Shown: positions 1 to 8,414, numbered from the stretch's first letter. The stretch: DNA of 64,000 nucleotides from Enterobacter pseudoroggenkampii (GCF_026420145.1 NZ_JAPMLV010000002.1:310001-374000), one strand, 5' to 3'. The notes: a model not told the origin generated them from the letters alone. A program made the numbers and translations.

Positions 1-34
1 GTTTGTGAAGTCGCTGTAAGTCTTAAAAAGCGAA

Positions 35-110
35 GCCTGATGGCGCTTCGCTTATCAGGCCTACAAGGGCTGGTCCTGTAGGCCGGGTAAGGCGCAGCCG
101 CCACCCGGCG
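35..110. repeat. REP pair (BIME-like)
   Basis: Two inverted REP-like units lie at 35-64 and 78-110. Each has the enterobacterial pattern of a gcc-rich arm, a gcg/gctt centre and a ttatc(a/c)ggcctac arm. The pair overlaps the 3' end and stop codon of the GPH permease gene. Confidence 0.8.
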
Positions 111-1455
111 CTTTCGCAGACGCGTTCCGCTCCGCCAGCAGCCGACAAATCTCCGCATGCTTCTCCTCGGTAAAGGTAAAGCGCGACATAAAGCCCATGC
201 GGATCAGCGAGCCTATCGCCGGCAGCAGGCAAATCCCGAAGAACAGCCCCGACAGCACGCTCTCGCTCTGAATTTGCGCCTGCGGCACGTAGCCGATCAT
301 CGTCAGGAACACCCCGATTAACCCGCCGCCTACCGCCACCGACATCTTGCCGGTAAAGGTCTGCCCGGAGAAGGTGATCGCCGCGCATCGCTTGTGGGTG
401 TGGTACTCCGCGTACTCGATGGTGTCGGCAATCATCGACGAGGTGAGGATGTTGGTCATCATCACGAACAGCGTGCTCAGGCCGAGCAGAATAAACAGCA
501 TCGTCACATGCTGATAGCCAACAAACCACATCACCACGCGCACCGCCACGTCCAGCCCGCAGAGGATCATAAACAGCTTCCGCTTCTGCATCCGGCGCGT
601 CAGCATCGGGGCGACCAGGCATAGCACCGCCGCGACAATCCCCATCACGCCAATCGCCATCTGCAGGCTGCCGTCGCCCAGGTTGTTGATAAAGAAGTAG
701 ATATAGAGACCGCCCGCCACGTTGTGAAACACGCAGAAGAAGAACGACAGCAGGACGATAAACAGCGGCTTGTTCTGGCGCAGGTTGTGGAAGGTGTCGC
801 GGATGGTCACCTTTTCCGGGCTCGGCGGCACGCGCTCTTTGATCTGCATGAAACCGTTAAGCATCAACGGCAGGCCCACCAGCATCATCACCAGCGCCGC
901 CATAAAGTAGCCTTTGTCATTGCTGTACTGGGCGAAGTAGGCCGCCAGCTTCGGGAAGAAGATGTTGGCGCAGGCAATCCCGGCGTTCACCCCGAGCATC
1001 GCCGCCGTCACCGCGCGGGTGCGCTGCCCGGAGTCGTTGGTCATCACCGACGACATCGACCAGAACGGGATATCGGAGATGGCGTACAGCGTCCCCCACA
1101 GGATGTAGGTCACCCCGGCGTAGAGGATTTTGGTGGTCATGTCCGCTTCGATTTTATAGAACGATAGCAGCGTGACGCCGGTGATCAGCAGCGGGGCGAT
1201 CAGCAAAAAGTGGCGAAACTTGCCGAACCGGCTGTTAATGGTGTCCATAATGCTGGCAAACAGCGGATCGTGAACCGCGTCCCACGCGCGGGCAATCAGG
1301 AAGATGGTGCTCGCCGCCAGTGCCGAGATCCCCAGCACGTCGGTGTAAAAATAGTTAATAAACGAACCCACTAAACCAAAGCTAAAACACTGACCTAAAC
1401 CATAACCAAAATAAGACCACAGCTCGCGAGACGGGATTTTCATTGTCATTGCCAT
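61..1455 (-). CDS. GPH-family sugar:cation symporter (MFS)
   Basis: This 464-residue polytopic inner-membrane protein has about 12 hydrophobic segments and the GPH (melibiose/xyloside permease) hallmarks: an early FINYFYTDVLGIS segment, then RAWDAVHDP and RFGKFRHFLL. It resembles YicJ/YagG-type permeases and probably imports a glycoside with H+ or Na+. It lies 50 bp downstream of the GH5-like hydrolase gene in the same direction, so uptake and cleavage are likely co-transcribed and controlled by the divergent LacI-type repressor. The first ATG is used here; two further in-frame ATGs (residues 3 and 5) are possible and no strong Shine-Dalgarno site decides. The last residues (about APGGGCALPGLQDQPL) are read from a REP element, so the C terminus looks extended by the repeat. 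The substrate is not visible from sequence. Confidence 0.85.
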   Translation of the reverse strand: MAMTMKIPSRELWSYFGYGLGQCFSFGLVGSFINYFYTDVLGISALAASTIFLIARAWDAVHDPLFASIMDTINSRFGKFRHFLLIAPLLITGVTLLSFYKIEADMTTKILYAGVTYILWGTLYAISDIPFWSMSSVMTNDSGQRTRAVTAAMLGVNAGIACANIFFPKLAAYFAQYSNDKGYFMAALVMMLVGLPLMLNGFMQIKERVPPSPEKVTIRDTFHNLRQNKPLFIVLLSFFFCVFHNVAGGLYIYFFINNLGDGSLQMAIGVMGIVAAVLCLVAPMLTRRMQKRKLFMILCGLDVAVRVVMWFVGYQHVTMLFILLGLSTLFVMMTNILTSSMIADTIEYAEYHTHKRCAAITFSGQTFTGKMSVAVGGGLIGVFLTMIGYVPQAQIQSESVLSGLFFGICLLPAIGSLIRMGFMSRFTFTEEKHAEICRLLAERNASAKAPGGGCALPGLQDQPL

Positions 1456-1505
1456 TGTTATATGCCTGCCTGGTTGCCCGGCGGTGGACCGCCGGGTCGA
1501 TATTA

Positions 1506-2594
1506 TTAGCCTTGTGCCTTCGGGGCGATCTTGCGCAGCTGCTGCATCAGGGCGATTTCACGGCGCGAGAACGGAATGCCGTTCTCCTCGAACACGTCGT
1601 GGAACCAGAGGCGGCAGTAGTCCGTGGACTCTTTCATCACCACCGGCCACGGCAGCCACGTCTGGGTTTTGCCGCGCACCAGCCCCCACTGATACGGCGC
1701 GACCTTCGCCGCGTACATTAGCGGAAGCTGCTCTTCGATGGTGCTGCCCACGTGGCGCGCCAGCCATTCGGTGCAGAACAGTGGGCGACCAAGCTTTTGC
1801 AGATGCTGGATAATCGCCGTCATGCGCCCGGTGTGGGTGTAGGCGTGGAAGCTCACCACGTCCGAGAGCGCCAGCGCGGTCTGGTCCAGCGGATGCTGGA
1901 AGAACGTCTCGCCCTCCTCTTCCGGCGGCAGGCGCCACGCGCAGACGGTGAGCGGCTGGGTCGGGTCTTCTTCACGCACCCACTGGAACGCCAGCTTCAT
2001 CAACTCGTGGGCGCAGGTCTCCAGCTTCGCGTCGTACTGCACCTCCTGCGTGCCCGTCGCGAAAATGCCGCGGTTGCCCGGCTCGTTGTAGAGATCCCAC
2101 AGCAGCACGCGCCTGTCGTCGCGGAACTGGCGGACAACGTCGCGGATATAGCGCTCAATGTCTGCCCAGCAGTCCGGATCGCACACCTTGTCGCGCCCCG
2201 GACTCGCCGCCGCCTGGCTGTTGTGCTTGCCCGGCACCGGCGGCTTTTGCGGGCCGAGGTACGGCTCGTCGCCGGAGAAGCCGCAGTCGTCCATCAGGGT
2301 CAGCATGGTGCTGAAGCCGCGACCGTCGGCAATCGTCAAAAAGCGGTCGATGCGCGCCATCAGCCCGTCGCGGTCGTGCTCCCAGACGATAAACGGCAGG
2401 TTGATGCGCAGGGTGTTGTAGCCCGCCTCCGCCGCCCAGCCCAGCTCGCGGTCAATCGTCCCGGCGTCGAAGGTCTCCGCCTGCCAGATATCGGTCCAGT
2501 TCACCGCCGTCGACGGCAGATAGTTAAACCCGCACAGCCAGCCCTTCTGCTGATACCACGCCTGTGCCTGCTCCCTGCTCCACTGCTCTTTCAT
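1506..2594 (-). CDS. GH5-like (clan A) glycoside hydrolase, cytoplasmic
   Basis: This 362-residue protein without signal peptide has the clan GH-A (beta/alpha)8 pattern. WDLYNEP carries the putative acid/base Glu171, FHAYTH lies near residue 250, and LFCTEWLAR carries the putative nucleophile Glu276. It is annotated in relatives as a cellulase-family or 1,4-beta-xylanase protein, but lacking a leader it more likely cleaves short glycosides after import by the neighbouring GPH permease. The ATG is preceded by AGAGGA at good spacing. It is the first gene of the operon and begins 19 bp from a perfect inverted repeat (2613-2635) that may be the LacI-type operator. The exact substrate (manno-, gluco- or xylo-oligosaccharide) cannot be told. 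Confidence 0.8.
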   Translation of the reverse strand: MKEQWSREQAQAWYQQKGWLCGFNYLPSTAVNWTDIWQAETFDAGTIDRELGWAAEAGYNTLRINLPFIVWEHDRDGLMARIDRFLTIADGRGFSTMLTLMDDCGFSGDEPYLGPQKPPVPGKHNSQAAASPGRDKVCDPDCWADIERYIRDVVRQFRDDRRVLLWDLYNEPGNRGIFATGTQEVQYDAKLETCAHELMKLAFQWVREEDPTQPLTVCAWRLPPEEEGETFFQHPLDQTALALSDVVSFHAYTHTGRMTAIIQHLQKLGRPLFCTEWLARHVGSTIEEQLPLMYAAKVAPYQWGLVRGKTQTWLPWPVVMKESTDYCRLWFHDVFEENGIPFSRREIALMQQLRKIAPKAQG

Positions 2595-2612
2595 TACGCG
2601 TCCTCTTACTGA

Positions 2613-2635
2613 TAATATTTAGCTAATAAATATTA
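2613..2635. promoter_or_regulatory. Candidate operator of the divergent LacI-type regulator
   Basis: Perfect 9-bp arms TAATATTTA and TAAATATTA flank a 5-bp spacer, in the 185-bp region between the divergent hydrolase and regulator genes. Position and symmetry suit a repressor site covering the hydrolase promoter. The very AT-rich core lacks the central CG usual for LacI-family sites, so it is only a candidate. Confidence 0.45.
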
Positions 2636-2779
2636 GTTGCGGGATAAATGCGCAATTTCTCGCACGAAGAAAAGCGATGCCCCTCACAAAGTTCACGCTT
2701 CGATGAATGAGAAACGTGATCGACGGCGCTAAAGCGTGCGGTTAGGGTATGATGCGAATTCGCGAAAGGGAGAGGACGG

Positions 2780-3787
2780 ATGAAGCGAAAAACGAAAGTG
2801 ACGATGAACGATATTGCGCGGGCGGCGGGCGTGTCGCAGGCGACGGTATCGCTGGTGCTTAACCAGTCCCGCAACATCAAGCTCAGCGACGACACCCGCC
2901 AGCGGGTGATTGGCGTCGCCACCGAGCTAGGCTACGACCGCCTCCCCGCCGTTCACGCCCCGCGCAACCAGGAAGAGATCGCCCTGCTGGTCAGCTCCAT
3001 GCAGAGCTTCGACCCGTTTATCGACGCCATCAGCCAGGCGCGGGAAGCCGCGTGGCGCAACGAGACCCTGCTCACCGTCTACGACTACGGCGACGACATT
3101 GAGCTGGCGCTGAACATCATCCGCCAGCTGGAGAAGCGCAACTGCATCGGGATTATTCTCGCGTCTCCGGTCACCACGCTGGTGGACATGACGGCCTTCC
3201 AGGACTGCACCCGCATCCCGCTGGTGCTGCTCAACCAGCGCGATCCCGGCTCGCCGCTGCTGCCGTCGTTTATTCCGGACGACTATGCCAACGCCTTCCA
3301 GGTGACTAAACACCTCATCGCCTGCGGGGCGACGCGCATCGCCCACATCACCGGCGAGAGCTGGATGGAGGCCTCGCGCCAGCGTCTGGCGGGCTACCAG
3401 GCCGCGCTGCAGCAGGCCGGACTGGCGTGCGACGACGACCTGGTGCGCCAGACCAACTGGCAGTTCAGCGAGTCCTTTACCGCCACCACCTCCCTGCTGG
3501 AACTGGCCGAGCGCCCGGACGCCATCTTCTGCGCCAGCGACTGGCTGGCGATTGGCTGCTATCAGGCGCTGGCGGTGAACGGCGTGCGCATCCCGCAGGA
3601 CATGCTGCTGGCGGGCTACGACGACCAGAAGATCTCCGAACAGCTCACCCCGCCGCTGACCAGTATCCAGCTGCCCTACAGCGAGCTGGGACGGCTGGCG
3701 GTGGAGTACCTGTGCAATCAGGAAGATGCCGCCACGCACGTGACGCTGGCAGGCAGGCTGAAGGTGCGCGCCTCAAGCCTCGTCTGA
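2780..3787 (+). CDS. LacI-family transcriptional regulator
   Basis: This 335-residue protein has an N-terminal LacI helix-turn-helix ([20 protein letters not shown], residues about 9-28) and hinge, followed by a periplasmic-binding-protein-like effector domain with [15 protein letters not shown] and a closing [17 protein letters not shown] block. The start is supported by GGGAGAGG upstream. It is divergent from the hydrolase-permease operon, so it is likely its local repressor, released by the imported sugar or a product. Its 3' end overlaps the convergent fosA gene by 15 bp. No orthologue name is recognised. Confidence 0.88.
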   Translation: MKRKTKVTMNDIARAAGVSQATVSLVLNQSRNIKLSDDTRQRVIGVATELGYDRLPAVHAPRNQEEIALLVSSMQSFDPFIDAISQAREAAWRNETLLTVYDYGDDIELALNIIRQLEKRNCIGIILASPVTTLVDMTAFQDCTRIPLVLLNQRDPGSPLLPSFIPDDYANAFQVTKHLIACGATRIAHITGESWMEASRQRLAGYQAALQQAGLACDDDLVRQTNWQFSESFTATTSLLELAERPDAIFCASDWLAIGCYQALAVNGVRIPQDMLLAGYDDQKISEQLTPPLTSIQLPYSELGRLAVEYLCNQEDAATHVTLAGRLKVRASSLV

Positions 3788-4198
3788 GGTAAACACCATG
3801 CCTGCATAGGGCTTCTCGCGACACGCCGCCAGCCGCGCGGCGAGGCTGCCCACGTGCAGCTCCAGCTTGTGGCCGTCCGGGTCGAGAAAATAGAACGACG
3901 CCCCCTCGCTTTTGTTCTGCTTCCAGACGGTAACGCCCGCCTGCTCTAGCTTTTGCGAGAACGGTGCGAAATCCGCCTCCGCCACGGTAAACGCGTAGTG
4001 GGTGTAGTCGCTCTCCTGCGGCGGCACGAACCGGCGCGCCTCGTCGTACGACAGGCAGACCCACAGATCGCCGCAGGTGAGATAGGCCCCGGTATTCCAG
4101 CGGGCGTGCAAGGTCAGCCCCAGCAGCTCGTGCCAGAAGGAGATGCTTTTTTGCAGGTCGCTGACCGCGAGGGTCAGGTGGTTGAGAGATTGCAGCAT
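3773..4198 (-). CDS. fosA: FosA fosfomycin glutathione transferase
   Basis: The 141-residue protein is a vicinal-oxygen-chelate metalloenzyme. It adds glutathione to fosfomycin in a Mn2+- and K+-dependent reaction and inactivates it. Predicted metal ligands are visible: His7 (SLNHLTL), His67 (DYTHYAF) and Glu113 (KLELHVG). The sequence closely follows the chromosomal FosA of the Enterobacter cloacae group, which supports the host assignment and predicts intrinsic reduced fosfomycin susceptibility. The start MLQSLNHL is chosen because it matches family length; the open frame continues upstream without family similarity. Its upstream region is shared with the divergent trpS2 leader, and its end overlaps the LacI-type gene. 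Confidence 0.92.
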   Translation of the reverse strand: MLQSLNHLTLAVSDLQKSISFWHELLGLTLHARWNTGAYLTCGDLWVCLSYDEARRFVPPQESDYTHYAFTVAEADFAPFSQKLEQAGVTVWKQNKSEGASFYFLDPDGHKLELHVGSLAARLAACREKPYAGMVFTSDEA

Positions 4199-4243
4199 GA
4201 CGTGCCCTTTTGTTTTTCGCGCCGGACGTGGTACGGTAAAAGC

Positions 4244-4297
4244 ATGAACATAAACCACGCCGTGCTCACCGTAAACCGCTGGTGGCTGCCTTCTTAA
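4244..4297 (+). CDS. Tandem-Trp leader peptide of trpS2
   Basis: A 17-codon [20 protein letters not shown], has adjacent Trp codons at 13 and 14 and ends 100 bp before trpS2. Segments around and after it can form mutually exclusive hairpins (see attenuator), as in the trp operon leader. The Shine-Dalgarno sequence before the ATG is weak, which is the main doubt. I know of no standard annotation for it. Confidence 0.65.
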   Translation: MNINHAVLTVNRWWLPS

Positions 4298-4352
4298 AGG
4301 CGGCACGGAGTAGTTTTCCCCATTTTCAGATAGCCGCCGAAAGGCGGCTTTC
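4285..4352 (+). promoter_or_regulatory. Trp-type transcription attenuator ahead of trpS2
   Basis: Four segments are visible. Segment 1 is GCTGCC (4285-4290), overlapping the end of the leader ORF. Segment 2 is GGCGGC (4299-4304), segment 3 GCCGCC (4333-4338) and segment 4 GGCGGC (4343-4348). Pairing 3:4 gives a 7-bp GAAA-loop terminator hairpin (4332-4349) followed by a T-rich stretch. Pairing 2:3 would prevent it, and 1:2 would release segment 3. A ribosome stalled on Trp13/14 would cover segment 1 and favour antitermination. The T tract is imperfect. Confidence 0.6.
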
Positions 4353-4397
4353 ACATTTCTAAGACCCCTTTCGGCAACTGCCCATTAAGGAGTCTTT

Positions 4398-5402
4398 ATG
4401 AACACACCTACCATCCTCACCGGCGATCGCCCAACCGGCCCGCTGCACCTCGGGCACTTCGTCGGATCGCTGCGCCAGCGCGTGGCGCTCCAGCATACGC
4501 ACAACCAGTTTGTGCTGATTGCCGACCTGCAGGGGCTGACCGACAACGGCAGCAACCCGCAAAAAATCCGCGACAACATCCCCGAAGTGCTGGCCGACTA
4601 CCTCGCCGCCGGCATCGACCCGAACCTGACCACCATCTGCCTGCAGTCCGCCCTGCCAGCCCTCGCCGAGCTGACGATGCTGTATATGAACATCGTCACC
4701 GTCGCCCGCGTGGAGCGTAACCCGACGGTGAAAAACGAGATCGCGCAGAAGGGCTTCGCCCGCTCGCTGCCGGTCGGGTTTATGGCCTACCCCATCAGCC
4801 AGGCGGCGGACATCACCGCGTTCAAGGCCGAGTGCGTGCCCGTCGGCGACGACCAGCTGCCGATGATTGAGCAGACTAACGAGATTGTGCACAAGATGAA
4901 CAGCCTGCTGCCCGCCCCGGTGCTGCGCCACTGCAAGGCGATGCTGAGCGACACCAGCCGCCTGCCCGGCATCGACGGCAGCGCCAAGATGTCGAAATCG
5001 CTGGGCAACACGCTGCACCTTTCGGCCAGCGAAGAGACCATTCACCGTGCGGTCAGCGCCATGTACACCGACCCGAACCACCTGAAGGTGAGCGCCCCGG
5101 GGCAGATTGAGGGGAACGTGGTGTTTACCTACCTCGACGCGTTTCATCCGGACAAGGAGAAAGTGGCGGCGATGAAGGCTCACTATCAGGCGGGCGGGCT
5201 GGGTGACCGGGTGTGCAAGAACGAGCTGGAAGCGTGTTTGCAGGAACTGATTTCGCCGATGCGGGAGCGGAGGGCGATATACATGCAGGATAAGGGAGAG
5301 TTGATGGCGATGCTGAAGCGCGGGACCGAACGGGCGCAGGGGGTGACGCAGGCGACGTTGAGGGAGGTGAAGGTGGGACTGGGGGTGCCGGTGTTTAGTT
5401 AA
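4398..5402 (+). CDS. trpS: Second tryptophanyl-tRNA synthetase (TrpRS paralogue)
   Basis: A 334-residue class I synthetase that charges tRNA-Trp with tryptophan in the cytoplasm. It shows the HIGH-type motif LHLGH (residues 16-20), the KMSKS loop (197-201), and GDDQLPMIEQT of the TrpRS tRNA/ATP region. Length is normal for TrpRS. The housekeeping trpS of enterobacteria sits in the dam-gph-trpS cluster, so this fosA-linked copy is probably an additional enzyme (trpS2), perhaps giving tolerance to a TrpRS inhibitor or to Trp starvation. The ATG has AAGGAG upstream. Preceded by a Trp-Trp leader and attenuator. It marks the last host-like gene before the AT-rich accessory strip; no clear terminator follows. 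Confidence 0.88.
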   Translation: MNTPTILTGDRPTGPLHLGHFVGSLRQRVALQHTHNQFVLIADLQGLTDNGSNPQKIRDNIPEVLADYLAAGIDPNLTTICLQSALPALAELTMLYMNIVTVARVERNPTVKNEIAQKGFARSLPVGFMAYPISQAADITAFKAECVPVGDDQLPMIEQTNEIVHKMNSLLPAPVLRHCKAMLSDTSRLPGIDGSAKMSKSLGNTLHLSASEETIHRAVSAMYTDPNHLKVSAPGQIEGNVVFTYLDAFHPDKEKVAAMKAHYQAGGLGDRVCKNELEACLQELISPMRERRAIYMQDKGELMAMLKRGTERAQGVTQATLREVKVGLGVPVFS

Positions 5403-5544
5403 AGTCAATTTAGCGGTGGAATGCGGGGGGTTAGCATGAAGCCGCTAATTATCTCATTAAAGATAAAATTGATACCTATAACAATTCTTAATTTCTTGTT
5501 TAGATAAAATAAATTGCTTCAGTCACATTAATATTACATTGATA

Positions 5545-5571
5545 AATCCTTTATTGCGCATTTAAAGGATT
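5545..5571 (+). promoter_or_regulatory. 5' UTR hairpin sequestering the Shine-Dalgarno site
   Basis: Nine-base arms AATCCTTTA (5545-5553) and TAAAGGATT (5563-5571) enclose a 9-nt loop TTGCGCATT. The right arm contains the AAAGGA Shine-Dalgarno sequence of the ATG at 5575, so folding would block initiation. A related hairpin precedes the amidase-like gene at 34721. Confidence 0.5.
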
Positions 5572-5574
5572 ATT

Positions 5575-6258
5575 ATGGCCGATGTAGAAGATATAGCCCG
5601 GAGATTATGCAACATAATAGCTTCTCCTGATACAGTTACTGGGCTTATAAATGGAGGGCTATCTGTACCGCTAGATTATGGATATCTGATTTATGGTATC
5701 TTTGACACGGATACCAGGTATGCTCGTGAAACTCAACGAATACGAATGCTCACTGCCATAAAAAACGACATTTTGAATTACGAGAACATTGTCAATGCAG
5801 TTAAAGCCATATTCGAAGCGTTCAACAGATATTTAACTGAGGCGGAGCAGGATAAAATATACAGATCTGTAATGACTTCAATCGCAGGTAGAGTATCAAC
5901 CAATATTATTGCATCTACTATCGCGAAACATGTTATTGAAAGAACGTCCTTCACGTTTCATGTTTTTAAAGGGAAAGGCAACCCAATCACGGCACTGAGC
6001 ACGCTCCTTTTGTTTGGGGGAATGGCTGAACGATCAATCAGAACATCTGACAGACTCAAAGCCGAAGCCCCAGAGGTATATCAACTACTAAGACCCAGAG
6101 ACTACGACCTACTTTATTTTCTGTTCGCTGATGCCGTACAGCCTTTCGTAGATGCTATCCATGTAGGTTATTCAGAAGGAAAATCTGTATTTAATCAGAT
6201 CATGAAGAAAGTTAATGAAAAACTAACTGCACACACTACGGCAGGCGCGTATGAGTAA
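5575..6258 (+). CDS. Unrecognised protein of an Hcp-linked module (possible T6SS cargo)
   Basis: This 227-residue protein has no signal peptide and is not assigned to a family. It has an alpha-helical look and one short hydrophobic patch (about residues 141-150, ITALSTLLLFGGM), with YDLLYFLFADAVQPFVDAIH near the C terminus. The gene is first in a tight operon: its end overlaps the next gene, a small membrane protein, by 8 bp, and an Hcp gene follows. In T6SS cargo operons this order fits effector, immunity protein and Hcp carrier; the hydrophobic patch would suit a membrane-targeting toxin. That role is inference. It starts after AAAGGATTATT and is markedly AT-richer than the preceding host genes, suggesting acquisition. 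Confidence 0.6.
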   Translation: MADVEDIARRLCNIIASPDTVTGLINGGLSVPLDYGYLIYGIFDTDTRYARETQRIRMLTAIKNDILNYENIVNAVKAIFEAFNRYLTEAEQDKIYRSVMTSIAGRVSTNIIASTIAKHVIERTSFTFHVFKGKGNPITALSTLLLFGGMAERSIRTSDRLKAEAPEVYQLLRPRDYDLLYFLFADAVQPFVDAIHVGYSEGKSVFNQIMKKVNEKLTAHTTAGAYE

Positions 6259-6598
6259 GTTTATCATCCCCATTATAAACCTGCTTCTTTGCTCATATTT
6301 AGTTTTAGCCTATATCCTTAGCTGGGTTGAATTCGAAACCTGGCATGATAAAACAATCGCCTTTTGCATCATTACCCTAAGCGCTTACATTATTTCATTA
6401 ATAATGAATAAATTACTGCCAGGAAAGATACATATTTTTGGCGGGATCCTGGATGTGTTATCAGGTCCCTTACTGATCATCGGTGCATTTGCTTGTATAG
6501 CTGTACTTGAACCCTGGCCGCTGAAAATTATTGGCTTATTCATATGGGTCGTGGCGATGTTGCACCTACCTTCTTTTGTAAATATAGATGAGGAATAA
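6251..6598 (+). CDS. Small four-TM inner-membrane protein (candidate immunity protein)
   Basis: The 115-residue protein consists almost wholly of four predicted membrane segments (about residues 4-24, 33-53, 60-85 and 90-108) joined by short loops. It overlaps the upstream gene by 8 bp and ends 2 bp before the Hcp gene, so it is translationally coupled in a three-gene operon. A small polytopic protein next to a putative cargo gene fits an immunity protein against a membrane-acting effector, but no family was recognised. Confidence 0.6.
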   Translation: MSKFIIPIINLLLCSYLVLAYILSWVEFETWHDKTIAFCIITLSAYIISLIMNKLLPGKIHIFGGILDVLSGPLLIIGAFACIAVLEPWPLKIIGLFIWVVAMLHLPSFVNIDEE

Positions 6599-6600
6599 TT

Positions 6601-7080
6601 ATGTCAAATCCAGCGTATCTTTGGTTAACCGATGCTAATGGTTCACCCGTCGTAGGAGGTTCCATGGTGTCCGGTCGGTTTGGTGCTATTGAATTAAAGG
6701 CAGTCGCTCATCACCTCACCATTCCTGTGAGTGAAAATACAGGCCGACTAACAGGTACCCGCGTACATACACCGATTGCCATTCAGAAAGAGTTTGATAA
6801 AACGACACCGGTTCTCATCAGGGCACTGTGTGAAAACCAAACGCTAAAATCGGCTACGATAAAAATGTACCAAATTGATGATGCAGGAATCGAGAGAGAA
6901 TATTTCAACATTATCCTGGAGAATGTAAAAATCACGGGTATCACGCCAAATCTGTTCCCGGGTTCTGGAACAGGAACGCATACAGAGACGATCGAGCTGA
7001 GATATGAGGCAATCACCTGGAAACACTGTGACGGGAATATCGTTTACAGAGATGCCTGGAATCATATGGCGATAGCCTGA
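6601..7080 (+). CDS. hcp: Type VI secretion tube protein Hcp
   Basis: This 159-residue Hcp1-family protein forms the hexameric rings stacked in the T6SS inner tube; small effectors can ride inside the ring. The family pattern is clear: N-terminal AYLWLTDANG, VPxSENTGRLTG-like segment around residue 45, and C-terminal HTETIELRYEAITWKHCDGNIVYRDAWN. GAGGAA precedes the ATG. No other T6SS structural gene is in the window, so this is an orphan hcp, presumably serving a T6SS encoded elsewhere and delivering the product of the first gene of its operon. Confidence 0.88.
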   Translation: MSNPAYLWLTDANGSPVVGGSMVSGRFGAIELKAVAHHLTIPVSENTGRLTGTRVHTPIAIQKEFDKTTPVLIRALCENQTLKSATIKMYQIDDAGIEREYFNIILENVKITGITPNLFPGSGTGTHTETIELRYEAITWKHCDGNIVYRDAWNHMAIA

Positions 7081-7195
7081 ACCGACTTTAAAATTTCTCG
7101 GGCCGGGGTAACGTTGTGCTTGTCGGTCCGACCAAGCGGAACGTCGCCGGGAAGCGCTGGCGATTATTTCTACCGCTTTAAAGGAGAGCATCATT

Positions 7196-7567
7196 ATGGA
7201 ACCCACACTCTCTCAAGTCATTGAGGTTGTTCGAAACTCCTCAGGTGAGCATCGTAAACCTATCGATAGCAATACGTTGATTGAGGCCGATTTGCATATT
7301 TGCGGTATCGATGGCGAAGACCTACTGGAAGACTGCGAAGAAGCGTTTGGCGTTCAGCTTGCCACGGAAGAAGATGGCTACAGGAAAACGTTCTCTCTCG
7401 CAGAGAATGAGTATCTGTTTACGGGTGAAGGCATAGACTTTTTTGGCATCTGTCGGTTTATCCGCAGGATACGTGGCATACCCGAACCTGTTATATGTGA
7501 TTTAACCGTCGGCAAACTTCACGCTGCGCTGGTTAACGCGGTGAAAGAGCAGGTTAAGCGTGGTTGA
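7196..7567 (+). CDS. DUF1493-family small acidic protein
   Basis: The 123-residue acidic protein matches the DUF1493 family, whose fold resembles acyl carrier proteins and which recurs beside T6SS and toxin islands in enterobacteria. Visible features are the ADLHICGIDGEDLLEDCEEAFGV block (written here in part) around residues 30-52 and FFGICRFIRRI near residue 82. AAAGGAGAG precedes the ATG. The 115 bp between hcp and this gene hold no ORF that I can support. Followed by a strong terminator. Function unknown. Confidence 0.7.
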   Translation: MEPTLSQVIEVVRNSSGEHRKPIDSNTLIEADLHICGIDGEDLLEDCEEAFGVQLATEEDGYRKTFSLAENEYLFTGEGIDFFGICRFIRRIRGIPEPVICDLTVGKLHAALVNAVKEQVKRG

Positions 7568-7576
7568 TTTTTACTT

Positions 7577-7608
7577 AAAACGGGCATGAGATGACATGCC
7601 CGTTTTAT
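7577..7608 (+). terminator. Rho-independent terminator after the DUF1493 gene
   Basis: Perfect 11-bp arms AAAACGGGCAT and ATGCCCGTTTT with an 8-nt loop, the right arm ending in a T run. The A run on the other side would let it work in both directions. Confidence 0.8.
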
Positions 7609-7641
7609 TGCTTCAAGTATTACATGAGGTGGGAAGCACGG

Positions 7642-7845
7642 TTACTCCGACATCGCCTGCCCTGTTCCACGCTTAACAGCCGGTATATCGCCTGTATCAT
7701 TCAGCGCTCCCGGAAATGTTTTCAGCCACTGTGCGACTTTCTGCTTATTTATATTCACCACGCTCATACCTTCCAGGCATCCCCATAATTCTCTTGTATG
7801 CTGTGGCGTAATCACAATGCAGTCTTTCATAGCGCGGATTTTCAC
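7642..7845 (-). CDS. Small hypothetical protein, second of a coupled pair
   Basis: A 67-residue ORF whose ATG overlaps the stop of the upstream minus-strand ORF by 4 bp (ATGA). The coupling suggests both are real. Seen in the protein: basic N terminus MKIRAMKDCIVITPQHTRELWG and NKQKVAQWLKTF. No family was recognised. Codon use resembles neither the AT-rich hcp operon nor the host closely. Confidence 0.4.
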   Translation of the reverse strand: MKIRAMKDCIVITPQHTRELWGCLEGMSVVNINKQKVAQWLKTFPGALNDTGDIPAVKRGTGQAMSE

Positions 7846-8114
7846 GGCATACCGTTGATAAAACCTGCACGGGTTAACCAGTCGCCACCCAGCAGAAGAT
7901 ATTTCATATCGATGCGCGCATACAGTTCGCAGCAGGCGGCCCTGTCCAGCGGTGTTTCCGCGCGGGGATGAATGGGTGCCGCGTTGGGCGGGTTACCGTG
8001 CAGACGGCGGGCGCTGTTTTTGCGTACCAGTTCGCGGTTTTCAATCATGCCGGTGAAAGCGTCTGATTCTGTTTTGCAAACAGTAAACTCTGGCTTAAAA
8101 TTCGTCGCAGCCAT
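7842..8114 (-). CDS. Small hypothetical protein, first of a coupled pair
   Basis: A 90-residue ORF starting MAATNFKPEF; GAGGAG sits 6 nt upstream of this ATG, which decides the start over a TTG two codons earlier. It contains a basic stretch RELVRKNSARRLHGN and a Cys pair (CCELYARIDMKYLL). It overlaps the following ORF by 4 bp. The pair could be a toxin-antitoxin or phage-remnant module but nothing in the sequence identifies it. Confidence 0.4.
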   Translation of the reverse strand: MAATNFKPEFTVCKTESDAFTGMIENRELVRKNSARRLHGNPPNAAPIHPRAETPLDRAACCELYARIDMKYLLLGGDWLTRAGFINGMP

Positions 8115-8414
8115 TTTCAACTCCTCGATAGTTGGTTGTGGTTAGCGGTATGGGGGTGTTGCAGCACCTTCATATCGCGAATTGTTCATTAAATATTCTT
8201 CAATATTTCCTTTGCCGTTCGGCGTAATTTGTGGTGCTCATTATACCGTGCTGAATATAAACACAGCGGTTTGGTGCGGGGTAAATTTGAAATTTGCGAG
8301 GGGGATTCAGGAAATAGTGTTGTGTGCGGTAAGCTCATGTTTTTGTTGATTGTGGGTTGATTGGTCTGGTTTTTTCGAGCATCATCGCAATTATTTACCT
8401 TCTTCCGTAACGCG
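8115..8414. other. Intergenic stretch without a supported gene
   Basis: These 300 bp between the minus-strand pair and the HNH remnant contain no ORF I can support. The only structure is a GT-rich run around 8310-8380. It presumably holds the promoter of the minus-strand pair at its left end. Confidence 0.5.
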
